From JBOGEB01 sp050743125 (GTDB lineage: Bacteria > Actinomycetota > Nitriliruptoria > Euzebyales > Egibacteraceae), in NCBI GenBank assembly GCA_050743125.1, contig JBOGEB010000183.1:1-8296 (forward strand): a DNA stretch of 8,296 bases, read 5' to 3'. Every line of letters begins with the position of its first letter. Within the stretch, counting starts at the first letter, position 1. Under the pieces are notes generated by a model that searched no databases, was not told the origin of the DNA, and was given only the letters and a program-made list of their open reading frames with translations. Both the position numbers and the translations under genes were made by a program. This document shows, piece by piece, positions 1 through 6,974 of this stretch.

Positions 1-218
1 CCCCGTGACACAGCCCAGAAGAGTTTCGACACCTGTCGCTGTCGTCTTTGGTGTGGAGCGGTGAGACGCCCTGGTGAGCCTTCGTCGGCGACCCCGTGAC
101 ACAGCCCAGAAGAGTTTCGACACCTGTCGCTGTCGTCTTTGGTGTGGAGCGGTGAGACGCCCTGGTGAGCCTTCGTCGGCGACCCCGTGACACAGCCCAG
201 AAGAGTTTCGACACCTGT
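1..218. repeat. 91-bp tandem repeat, about 2.4 copies
   Basis: Two apparently identical 91-bp copies occupy 1-91 and 92-182, and the first 36 bases of a third copy occupy 183-218. Each unit starts CCCCGTGACACAGCCCAG and ends CTTCGTCGGCGA. The array may continue left of the window. Inside each unit CGACA-CC-TGTCG forms a small inverted repeat (27-38 in copy 1), and the third copy breaks off within it. After 218 the sequence changes at once to methyltransferase-derived coding sequence. I see no plausible gene inside the array. It could be a minisatellite, the residue of a mobile-element end amplified by slippage, or an assembly artefact at a contig end; the sequence cannot separate these. Confidence 0.9.
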
Positions 219-780
219 TGTGGGCCGGCGGTACGTCGGCGTGGACCCGCTCCGAAGAGGAACTCGCGCGGAAGCGCTGCCCGCACGCGCGCTTCGTGCG
301 AGGCGATGCCGACCAGCTCGACACGTTGGTCGACGGCCCGGTCGATGGGGTCACCTGCTCGATGTCGCTCTAGCTGCTCCAGCCGCTGCCAGGGGGTGCT
401 CACCGCGATCGCCGCAGTCCTGCGCCCCGGCGGGACGTTCGTCGCGACGATGCCGACCGGTGGCGCGCTCAGCGCCCGCGACAAGCTGCGCTGGCTGCGC
501 GTGACCGCCGCGCTCCGCACCCGGCTGCGCTACCCGAACGACGAGCTGCTGGAGAACCTGCCGCAGCTGCTCGACGAGGCCGGGCTCTGACCTGGTCGAA
601 GACAAGCACCGCCGCTTCGTGCTGCCGATCCGCGGGCGGGCCGACGCGGAACGCCTCGTGGCCAGTCTCTACCTGCCCGACATCGACGACGCGGCGCGCG
701 TGCGGGCCGCCGAGATGGCCGCCAGCGGGAGCATCGGGCTCCGCAGGATCGTCGCGCTCAGACGTGAGCCGGCAGGTTGA
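217..780 (+). pseudogene. Decayed class I SAM-dependent methyltransferase, 5' truncated
   Basis: Joining three frames rebuilds the middle and C-terminal part of a class I SAM methyltransferase. From about 217 one frame reads VVGRRYVGVDP, the strand-2 acidic region that contacts SAM. An extra base near 247-250 shifts to SEEELARKRC, FVRGDADQLD and VDGVTCSMSL. An in-frame TAG at 371-373 follows, probably a changed CAG. An extra G in the run at 391-395 shifts again to VLTAIAAVLRPGGTFVATMP, the typical LRPGG strand and turn. An extra T near 587 creates TGA 588-590; after it the frame from 592 reads LVEDKHRRFVLPIRGRADAE and ends at TGA 778-780. The glycine-rich motif I and everything before it are missing, replaced by the 91-bp array. 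The enzyme's substrate cannot be told. Sequencing error is the alternative for the frameshifts, but the genes from 1543 onward are clean. Confidence 0.85.
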
Positions 781-1272
781 CGGTAAAGCGACAGCCGACG
801 AGCGCGGCGCGGGTCGTGGGGAGGGATGAGCATCGCGTTGCCGGGCTCGGTCTTCTCGCGCAGCCGGCATCGACGTGTCCCCGAACGTGCAGCCCCAGAC
901 CCGGTCGAGCAGGACCTCGCGGCGGAAGGCCATCGCCGGGACGGCGCAGGAAAAATGCGAGCAGGTCAACGCGCGGGCGGTGGGCGCGGCCGGCTGACCC
1001 GTCCACGCGGACCTCGTGGGAACACTCGTCCAGCTCGAGCCCGCTGTGGACCAACGGCCCGCAGCAGTCGTCAGCCCCGAGTTCCCGGCCACAGATCCGC
1101 TCGACCGCCTCGCCGCGAGCGGTGAGCATGATGACGGGAACCCCGCTGCGCTCCCGCAGCCGCCGGCAGACCTGGAAGCGGTCGAGGCCGGGCAGCATGA
1201 CGTCGAGCGCGACGAGGTCGGGCCGAGCCGCCTTCATCCGCGAGCGCGGCGCGGCAGCCATCCCCGGTCGAG
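758..1272 (-). pseudogene. Decayed OmpR/PhoB-type response regulator
   Basis: On the minus strand the receiver half is recognisable from about 1228 downward: RPDLVALDVMLPGLDRFQVC holds the phospho-acceptor Asp, followed by GVPVIMLTARGE with the conserved Thr and then ELGADD. The next residues should hold the conserved Lys and the linker, but the sequence jumps to LELDECSHEVRVDG, the start of a winged-helix domain, so about 40 residues are lost. The DNA-binding domain is scattered over all three frames: DLLAFFLRRPG, then MAFRREVLLDRVWG, then LREKTEPGNAMLI, then LVGCRFTVNLPAHV ending at 758-760. The N-terminal half of the receiver with its acidic pocket is absent; a stub resembling DGCRAALADE in another frame lies near 1235-1268. 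A functional two-component regulator cannot be made. No partner histidine kinase is visible. It overlaps the methyltransferase remnant tail to tail. Confidence 0.85.
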
Positions 1273-1383
1273 GTTCTAGGCGGCGACACTCCGCGGCACG
1301 CCACTGGGCGCCGCGGCTCACACTGTCTGGCTGCTCGGACGTCTCACGTACAAGAGTCTCCAGCCCACTGCCCCATACAAGTT

Positions 1384-1405
1384 CATGACGCATGTGAGCG
1401 TCATG
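1384..1405. promoter_or_regulatory. Perfect 8+8 inverted repeat, candidate operator
   Basis: CATGACGC (1384-1391), spacer ATGTGA and GCGTCATG (1398-1405) form an exact inverted repeat centred at 1394.5. It lies about 140 bases before the first operon start and just upstream of a TACGGT box at 1417. A symmetric site of two 8-base half-sites fits binding by a dimeric regulator. There is no T-run after it, so an intrinsic terminator is less likely. The regulator is unknown; the adjacent dead response regulator may once have used it, which is a guess. Confidence 0.45.
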
Positions 1406-1417
1406 GATCAACCCGGT

Positions 1418-1440
1418 ACGGTTTGGGCGGAACGAACCGT
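1418..1440. repeat. 6+6 inverted repeat before the leader ORF
   Basis: ACGGTT (1418-1423) and AACCGT (1435-1440) are perfect inverted copies separated by 11 bases. In GC-rich DNA a 6-base match can arise by chance, but it sits between the larger palindrome and the ribosome binding site GGGAGGA at 1447-1453, so a second operator or a 5' leader hairpin is possible. Confidence 0.25.
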
Positions 1441-1456
1441 GACCGTGGGAGGACGC

Positions 1457-1540
1457 GTGGCGATCATCGAGCTGCAGGGCACCGCCGCGCGCGCCGTGGG
1501 CCTCGCCCCCGGCGCGCTCGGGCCGGGAGGGGAGCGTTGA
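1457..1540 (+). CDS. Possible 27-residue leader peptide
   Basis: A GTG at 1457, preceded at a short distance by GGGAGGA (1447-1453), opens a 27-codon frame beginning VAIIELQG. It ends at TGA 1538-1540, two bases before the GTG start of the membrane glycosyltransferase, whose Shine-Dalgarno sequence lies inside this frame. The same frame is open upstream to ATG 1403 and ATG 1385, giving 45 or 51 residues. I recognise no family. It may be a coupled leader ORF or the remnant of a longer gene; high-GC DNA also produces such short frames by chance. Confidence 0.25.
   Translation: MAIIELQGTAARAVGLAPGALGPGGER
1527..1534 (+). promoter_or_regulatory. Shine-Dalgarno site of the GT87-like gene
   Basis: GGAGGGGA, eight bases before GTG 1543, is the best ribosome binding site in the control region and decides the start chosen for the membrane glycosyltransferase. 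No comparable site precedes the GT2 gene downstream. Confidence 0.6.
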
Positions 1541-1542
1541 CC

Positions 1543-2883
1543 GTGAGGAGGGCCGGGAAGACGACTGCCCTGCTCGCGGTGGTCGCCGTGGCCGGGCTCG
1601 CCTGCTACGCGGGGGTCGCCGCGGCGGCGCTGGCCGGGCCGGTGCCAGGTCCCGGGGTGCCTGTGGCTCAGGCCGGGCGCGTCTACTGGATCGCGCTTGC
1701 CGGCGGGGCGGCGGTGCTCGCGGCGGGGATGGCGCTCGCCCCGCGCGCGGAGGCCCGGGCGGCGCTGATGCTCGTGCTCGGGGCCGGAGCGCTGTTCCGG
1801 CTGGTGCTCGTGCCGACCCCACCGGCGCTGTCGAGCGACCTCTACCGTTACCTCTGGGACGGCCGGGTCCAGGCGGCGGGAATCAACCCGTACGCGCATC
1901 CTCCGAGTGCGCCGGAGCTCGCGCCGCTCCGTGACGAGGCGGTCTGGCCGCGGATCAACCGCCCGAACGCGCCGACGATCTACCCGCCGGCCACCGAGGC
2001 GGTGTTCGCTGGCGCGTGGTGGCTCGGGCTGCGCACCCCGGCCACGTGGAAGCTCGTCACCGCCACGGCGGACATCGCGGCGATGCTCCTGGTCGCCCGG
2101 CTGCTCGGCGCGCTGGGCCGCGACCGTCGGGCGGTGGTGGCGTACGCGTGGAACCCGCTGCCGATCCTCGCCTTCGGCCATTCGGGCCACATCGACGTGC
2201 TCGTCGTGCTCGGCCTGGTCGCTGCCGGGCTGGCATGGCGGGCGGGGGCGCTACGCCGGCTGGGCCTGTGCCTCGGGCTGGCCGCCGCCGTCAAGCTCTA
2301 CCCGCTGGTGGCGGTGCCGGCGTTCATGCGGGACGTGGGTGGGCGGTGGTCGACACGGCGAGCGGCCACGGTGAGCGCGCTCGCGGCCGGGGTGGTCGCG
2401 GCAAGCTACCTGCCGGTGGCGGGGCTCGGCTCGCGGGCCTTCGGCTACCTCACCGCCGGCTACCTCTCGGAGGAGGGCTACACGACGGGCCGGCGGTTCC
2501 TCCTGTTCCGCGCGCTCGGCCTCGACGGCCGGCTGCTGGGGCCGCTGCTTCTCGCCGCGGTCGTCGTCGTGGCGCTCCGGTCACGACGCCCGGCGCCGAT
2601 CCGCGCGGCGTGGGTGCTCGGGGCGGTCGCGATCGTGACGCTCTCCTACCCGTGGTACGCGGCGGCGCTCGTGGCGCTCGCGGTCGCCAGCGGCGCGGGG
2701 TGGGCGTGGCCCTGGCTCGGGGTCGCGCTGGAGACCGCCTACGCCGGGCAGATTGTCCGCGTCACACGCGGCCCGCTCCCATTCAGCGAGCCGGTGCGCG
2801 TCGTTGCGGCCGGGGCGATCGTGCTCCTTGCGCTCGCGGCGACCCGCTGGGCGTGGGCGCGACGGGCGGTGATCGCGGCATGA
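1543..2883 (+). CDS. GT87-like polytopic membrane glycosyltransferase (GT-C fold)
   Basis: This 446-residue protein is rich in hydrophobic helices and looks like a GT-C enzyme of the GT87/DUF2029 or mannosyltransferase type. Such enzymes move a sugar from a polyprenyl-phosphate donor to a glycan or lipid on the outer side of the membrane. After a first membrane helix (about 8-31) and further helices to about 90, the first outer loop carries SSDLYRYLWDGR (97-108) with the Asp expected to be catalytic (Asp99). NPYAHPP (115-121) and TIYPPATEAVF (145-155) follow, then AWNPLPI (202-208), GHIDVL (215-220) and AVKLYPL (249-255), which recur in this group. I chose GTG 1543 because GGAGGGGAG at 1527-1534 is well spaced; TTG 1537 and a start at 1423 in the same frame are weaker. 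Its stop forms ATGA with the 26-bp repeat that leads into the GT2 gene. The transferred sugar and acceptor cannot be told. Confidence 0.85.
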   Translation: MRRAGKTTALLAVVAVAGLACYAGVAAAALAGPVPGPGVPVAQAGRVYWIALAGGAAVLAAGMALAPRAEARAALMLVLGAGALFRLVLVPTPPALSSDLYRYLWDGRVQAAGINPYAHPPSAPELAPLRDEAVWPRINRPNAPTIYPPATEAVFAGAWWLGLRTPATWKLVTATADIAAMLLVARLLGALGRDRRAVVAYAWNPLPILAFGHSGHIDVLVVLGLVAAGLAWRAGALRRLGLCLGLAAAVKLYPLVAVPAFMRDVGGRWSTRRAATVSALAAGVVAASYLPVAGLGSRAFGYLTAGYLSEEGYTTGRRFLLFRALGLDGRLLGPLLLAAVVVVALRSRRPAPIRAAWVLGAVAIVTLSYPWYAAALVALAVASGAGWAWPWLGVALETAYAGQIVRVTRGPLPFSEPVRVVAAGAIVLLALAATRWAWARRAVIAA

Positions 2884-2990
2884 GCCGGACGGCGGTGACC
2901 TCGGCATGAGCCGGACGGCGGTGACCTCGGCATGAGCCGGACGGCGGTGATCGCGGCATGAGCCGGACGGCGGTGAATTTGGTATGAGCC
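2878..2990 (+). repeat. 26-bp tandem repeat forming an ATGA mini-ORF relay
   Basis: Four units start at 2878, 2904, 2930 and 2956, and the first 9 bases of a fifth unit, with one mismatch, start at 2982. The shared core of each full unit is ATGAGCCGGACGGCGGTGA. Each unit opens with an ATG whose reading frame runs nine codons and stops at a TGA overlapping the next ATG: ATG 2880 to TGA 2907-2909, ATG 2906 to 2933-2935, ATG 2932 to 2959-2961, ATG 2958 to 2985-2987. The peptides are MSRTAVTSA twice, MSRTAVIAA and MSRTAVNLV. The upstream gene stops at 2881-2883 on the first ATG, and the GT2 gene starts at 2984 on the last stop. The 26-base period (27 minus 1) is what keeps every junction an ATGA. 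The end of the upstream gene, coding AVIAA, matches the unit, so the array probably arose by duplicating an original ATGA junction. Confidence 0.9.
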
Positions 2991-3676
2991 AGCTCTGCGT
3001 GGTGATGCCCGCGCTGAACGAGGCCGATGCGCTGCCGGCGGCGCTGCGCGGGCGGCCGGACGGCGTGCGGGTCGTCGTGGTCGACAACGGGTCAACGGAC
3101 GGGACCGCCGCGGTCGCGGTCGCGCTCGGTGCCGAGGTCGTCACCGAACCGGTGCGCGGTTTCGGCGCGGCGTGCTGGCGCGGCGTCGAGGCCGCCGCCG
3201 GCGCGGACGTCGTCGTGTTCATGGACGCCGACGCAACGCTGCACTGGGGAGACCTGGAGGCCGTGGCCGGTCCGGTCCTCGACGGGCAGGCCGACCTCGT
3301 GCTCGGCCGCCGGGTGCGGGCGCTGCGCGCACCGGGAGCGATGCCGTGGCACGTCGCGGTCGCGAACGCGGTCCTCGGCGGGCTCTGCGGGCTGCTCGCA
3401 GGGACGCGGGTGCACGACGTGGGGCCGTACCGGGCGATCCGCCGGGACGCGCTGCTCGGGCTGGGGATGCGGGACCGGACGTACGGATGGCCGCTCGAGA
3501 TGGTGCTGCGTGCCGGCCGCGCTGGTCTGCGGGTCACCGAGGTCCCGACCCGCTACCTGGAGCGCGTGGGCTCCAGCAAGGTGACCGGGCGGTGGTGGCC
3601 GACGGTGAGGGCCATGTCGCGCATGACCGCCGTGCTGACCCGCCAAGCCCTCGACCTGCGTCGATCCGCCTCGTGA
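2984..3676 (+). CDS. GT2 family glycosyltransferase, DPM1-like soluble type
   Basis: This 230-residue GT-A protein has the layout of polyprenyl/dolichyl-phosphate sugar synthases: VVMPALNE (6-13), VVVDNGSTDGT (31-41) for the nucleotide, the metal-binding DAD at 81-83, DVGPYRAIRRD (145-155), a Glu at 171 in the acceptor region and GSSKVTG (196-202) near the end. There is no membrane segment, so it should act at the cytoplasmic face of the membrane. The family moves a sugar from a nucleotide donor to a lipid phosphate or other acceptor. A role in making the lipid-linked donor for the neighbouring GT87-like enzyme is my inference. There is no good Shine-Dalgarno site before ATG 2984; the start lies on the last ATGA of the 26-bp relay, so translation probably depends on ribosomes arriving from upstream. 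The stop TGA 3674-3676 overlaps the next gene's GTG. Confidence 0.88.
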   Translation: MSQLCVVMPALNEADALPAALRGRPDGVRVVVVDNGSTDGTAAVAVALGAEVVTEPVRGFGAACWRGVEAAAGADVVVFMDADATLHWGDLEAVAGPVLDGQADLVLGRRVRALRAPGAMPWHVAVANAVLGGLCGLLAGTRVHDVGPYRAIRRDALLGLGMRDRTYGWPLEMVLRAGRAGLRVTEVPTRYLERVGSSKVTGRWWPTVRAMSRMTAVLTRQALDLRRSAS

Positions 3677-4329
3677 AGGTCGCGGTCGGGCTCATCGCCA
3701 AGGTCCCCGAGGCTGGGCGTGTGAAGACCCGGCTCTGCCCACCGCTGACCCCGTCCGAGGCTGCGGAGCTGGCCGCGGCGATGCTCGCCGACACGCTCGC
3801 CGCGGCGGTCTCCTCCGGAGCCGACCCGTGGTGCGTGTACGACGGCGACGAGCGCCTTCTGGCGCGTCACCTGGGATTGCCGGTCCCCTTGCTGCGCCAG
3901 ACCGGCGGTGGGCTCGAGGCACGCCTCGCGGCGGCGCAGGCCGAGCTGTTCGCGTGCGGCTACGACCGGGTGCTCCTGCTGGGAGCGGACTGCCCGACCG
4001 TGTCGGGGGCGTACCTGCGCCAAGCCATCGACGCTCTGGCCGACGCCGATCTCGTTCTCGGCCCGGCGGTCGACGGTGGGTACACGCTGATCGGCACGAA
4101 CGCTCCGAGTCCGGCGTTGTTCGACGGCGTGCCGATGAGCACCGACCGGGTGCTTACCGACACCCTCGAACGGGCGGTGCGACAGCGGCTGCGGACGCGG
4201 TTGCTCGCCTGGCGCCACGACCTCGACACGGTCGCCGATCTCGCCGAGGCGCGGGCGAGCGGCCAGCTCGCGCACGCGCCGGCTACGCTCGCGGCGCTGG
4301 ACAGGCTGCAACTACTCTCCCGGTCGTGA
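3673..4329 (+). CDS. DUF2064 / TIGR04282 family transferase
   Basis: This 218-residue protein belongs to the DUF2064 family, called rSAM/selenodomain-associated transferase 1, which has a nucleotidyltransferase-like GT-A fold related to CofC and MobA. Visible marks are AKVPEAGRVKTRL (9-21), where family members carry the glycine/lysine/arginine loop, LLGADCP (102-108), GPAVDGGYTLIG (130-141) and DLDT (183-186). The biochemical reaction of the family is not settled as far as I know; transfer of a nucleotide or sugar is likely from the fold. The start GTG 3673 overlaps the GT2 stop as GTGA, which rules out longer upstream starts in the same frame. Families of this type often sit next to a GT2 gene, as here, which supports a shared pathway. 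Confidence 0.88.
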   Translation: MKVAVGLIAKVPEAGRVKTRLCPPLTPSEAAELAAAMLADTLAAAVSSGADPWCVYDGDERLLARHLGLPVPLLRQTGGGLEARLAAAQAELFACGYDRVLLLGADCPTVSGAYLRQAIDALADADLVLGPAVDGGYTLIGTNAPSPALFDGVPMSTDRVLTDTLERAVRQRLRTRLLAWRHDLDTVADLAEARASGQLAHAPATLAALDRLQLLSRS

Positions 4330-4556
4330 CGACCTTCTGCCGCAGCTGCGGACAGCCTCTGGAAGACGCTCACGCGGCGTGCGACCGCCGCCTCGCGCTG
4401 GACCCCCCGCGCTTCTGCGCCACCTGCGGGTTCCGCCTCGACGTGCAGGTCTACCCCGACCGCGTGGAGACCGCCTGCCGGGAGTGCCGCCGCCGGGCCC
4501 GCACCACCCTGCTGCCGCGCAGGGGGCGTAACGCAGCCGGCGCCCGCGTGCCCTGA
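4326..4556 (+). CDS. Small seven-cysteine protein, BsaP-like (biotin synthase auxiliary protein family)
   Basis: This 76-residue protein starts at GTG 4326 on a GTGA overlap with the DUF2064 gene. It has CRSCGQPL (Cys5, Cys8), HAAC (Cys19), LDPPRFCATC (Cys31, Cys34), VQVYP and CREC (Cys51, Cys54), then a basic tail. From memory this order, including the PPRxC and VQVxP elements, matches the mycobacterial BsaP family (Rv1590), which lies beside bioB and supports biotin synthase, probably through an iron-sulphur cluster. Here no bioB is present in the window, and the gene is the last of a glycosyltransferase operon. It could equally be a zinc-ribbon protein of another function. Family resemblance is good; the function in this place is open. 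Confidence 0.7.
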   Translation: MTTFCRSCGQPLEDAHAACDRRLALDPPRFCATCGFRLDVQVYPDRVETACRECRRRARTTLLPRRGRNAAGARVP

Positions 4557-4569
4557 AGCGCGGGCGCCG
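4538..4569 (+). terminator. GC-rich hairpin at the operon end
   Basis: CGGCGCCCGCG (4538-4548) and CGCGGGCGCCG (4559-4569) form a perfect 11-bp stem with a 10-base loop that contains the stop codon of the BsaP-like gene (4554-4556). No T-run follows, so it is not a textbook intrinsic terminator, but strong GC hairpins without a U-tract are common at actinobacterial gene ends. It faces a convergent gene ending at 4666. Confidence 0.5.
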
Positions 4570-4665
4570 ACCGTGTCTCCCCCTGCGCCTTTGTACAACG
4601 TGGCCATTGCGGTTTTATTGCGGTCTGACCGGTGGGCCTTCCGGAGAGTGACGTCGTCCGAGGGC
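4570..4665. other. Convergent intergenic spacer with an AT-rich patch
   Basis: This 96-base spacer separates two operons that end facing each other. It holds the 8-base palindrome TTGTACAA (4591-4598) and two direct copies of ATTGCGGT (4606-4613 and 4617-4624) joined by TTT, giving an AT-rich patch unlike its surroundings. I see no open frame or RNA gene. Read on the minus strand the patch gives AATAAAACCGCAAT, which does not form a clear terminator for the convergent gene. Confidence 0.5.
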
Positions 4666-5318
4666 TCAGCGGGGCAGGCTGTCCCAGAAGAGCAGCTCGT
4701 AGGACTGGAGCAGTCGGGCGGCCAGGGCGATCACGGCCGGGTCAACGCCCTGGGCGAGGCCCGCGTCGATCACCTCCAGGCTGACCCGCTCCAGCTCTGT
4801 TGTCGGCCCGGCGAACACGGCGAAGAAGGCGCAGGCCTGGTCCGTCAAGCCGTATACAGACTGCAAGGCCCCCAGCATCCGCGCGCAGTTACCGCCCCAC
4901 GCCTCGAGGTTGACGAGGAACGCGCCAGCGACCTCGGCCGGTGTGCCGTCGCGCGCGAGCCGGGCGACGTAGGACGGGTAGACCTGGCAGCCGGGGAGCG
5001 GCTCGTAGGCGCGGCGGGCCTCGCCGGAGAGGTCCACGGCGGCGGCGAAGCCTTCCAGCGCCTCGAGCGCGGCCCGCTCGCCGCCGGCCATCCCCTCCAG
5101 GTAGCCGTGTGCGGGCTCGTCGGGGAAGCGGTCGGCGAGCGTCGCAAAGCTGCGCAGGTCGCTCGGGATGACGTGAAGCTGCTCGCCGGCGAACGCGCGC
5201 AGGCCCTCGGATGAGATCCTCCCCGCCTCCAGCTCGGCGAGCCATGGGTGGCTGCGAAGACGCTCCTCGACGTCCGACAGCTGCTCCCGCACCTGCGCGC
5301 ACAGCTTGGCCGCCGCGC

Positions 5319-5322
<4 letters not shown>
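4666..5322 (-). CDS. TenA/PqqC-like helical protein (haem-oxygenase-like fold)
   Basis: This 218-residue, mainly helical protein resembles the TenA/Thi-4/PqqC group. SHPWLAELEAGRISSEGLRAF (24-44) is the typical opening helix pair, FAGEQLHVI (44-52) contains an E47xxH50 pair, YPSYVARLA (115-123) and FLVNLEAWGGNCARML (135-150) follow, and the end YELLFWDSL (208-216) resembles the TenA C-terminal Glu region. True TenA is a thiaminase II, but I cannot identify its catalytic Cys with certainty. E47xxH50 recalls haem-oxygenase-like diiron oxidases, yet the His-x3-Asp-x2-His set expected in a later helix is absent, so a metal enzyme is doubtful. The ATG at 5320-5322 overlaps the stop of the mutase gene (ATGA), so the two are probably translated together. 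Function is unknown; a part in the mutase pathway is inferred from coupling only. Confidence 0.75.
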
Positions 5323-6884
<1,562 letters not shown>

Positions 6885-6919
6885 GGCGCGATAGTAGCCC
6901 TCAGCGTCTCTCCAGCCCT

Positions 6920-6963
6920 TGTGGCCAGGGTTCGTAACGGATGCGTGACGAACCCTGGCCACA
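6920..6963 (-). terminator. 16-bp perfect inverted repeat after the helicase gene
   Basis: TGTGGCCAGGGTTCGT (6920-6935) and ACGAACCCTGGCCACA (6948-6963) are exact inverted copies with a 12-base loop. The repeat begins 11 bases beyond the stop codon of the minus-strand Lhr gene, the usual place for a terminator. No T-run follows on the minus strand. It covers the first codons of the longest possible mutase frame, which argues that the mutase starts further downstream. It could also act in the mutase 5' leader. Confidence 0.6.
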
Positions 6964-6974
6964 CGAGGGTTTGC

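Larger units (their letters stand above)
1273..1542. other. Control region upstream of the glycosyltransferase operon
   Basis: Between the response-regulator remnant and the GTG at 1543 I find no convincing full gene. The stretch holds a perfect 8+8 inverted repeat, a 6+6 inverted repeat, a TACGGT at 1417-1422 that fits a minimal -10 box without a clear -35 partner, a possible short leader ORF and the ribosome binding site of the first operon gene. The promoter of the operon should lie here, but I cannot place it with confidence. Confidence 0.5.

Noticed and set aside
1..218. CRISPR array
   Set aside because: The 91-bp units are identical along their whole length with no unique spacers, and no cas gene is present.
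165..590. A 141-codon open frame starting within the 91-bp array
   Set aside because: Only its last 65 or so codons match a methyltransferase; the first part is repeat sequence and out-of-frame methyltransferase DNA. It is a product of frameshifts, so I report the pseudogene instead.
758..1822. A long minus-strand frame of 354 codons
   Set aside because: Only the part below about 1230 resembles a response regulator. The N-terminal two thirds is Pro/Arg/Ala-rich antisense of the membrane glycosyltransferase and its control region.
2878..2990. CRISPR or ordinary intergenic minisatellite
   Set aside because: There are no spacers, and every unit keeps the start/stop overlap with its neighbours, which is better described as a chain of mini-ORFs.
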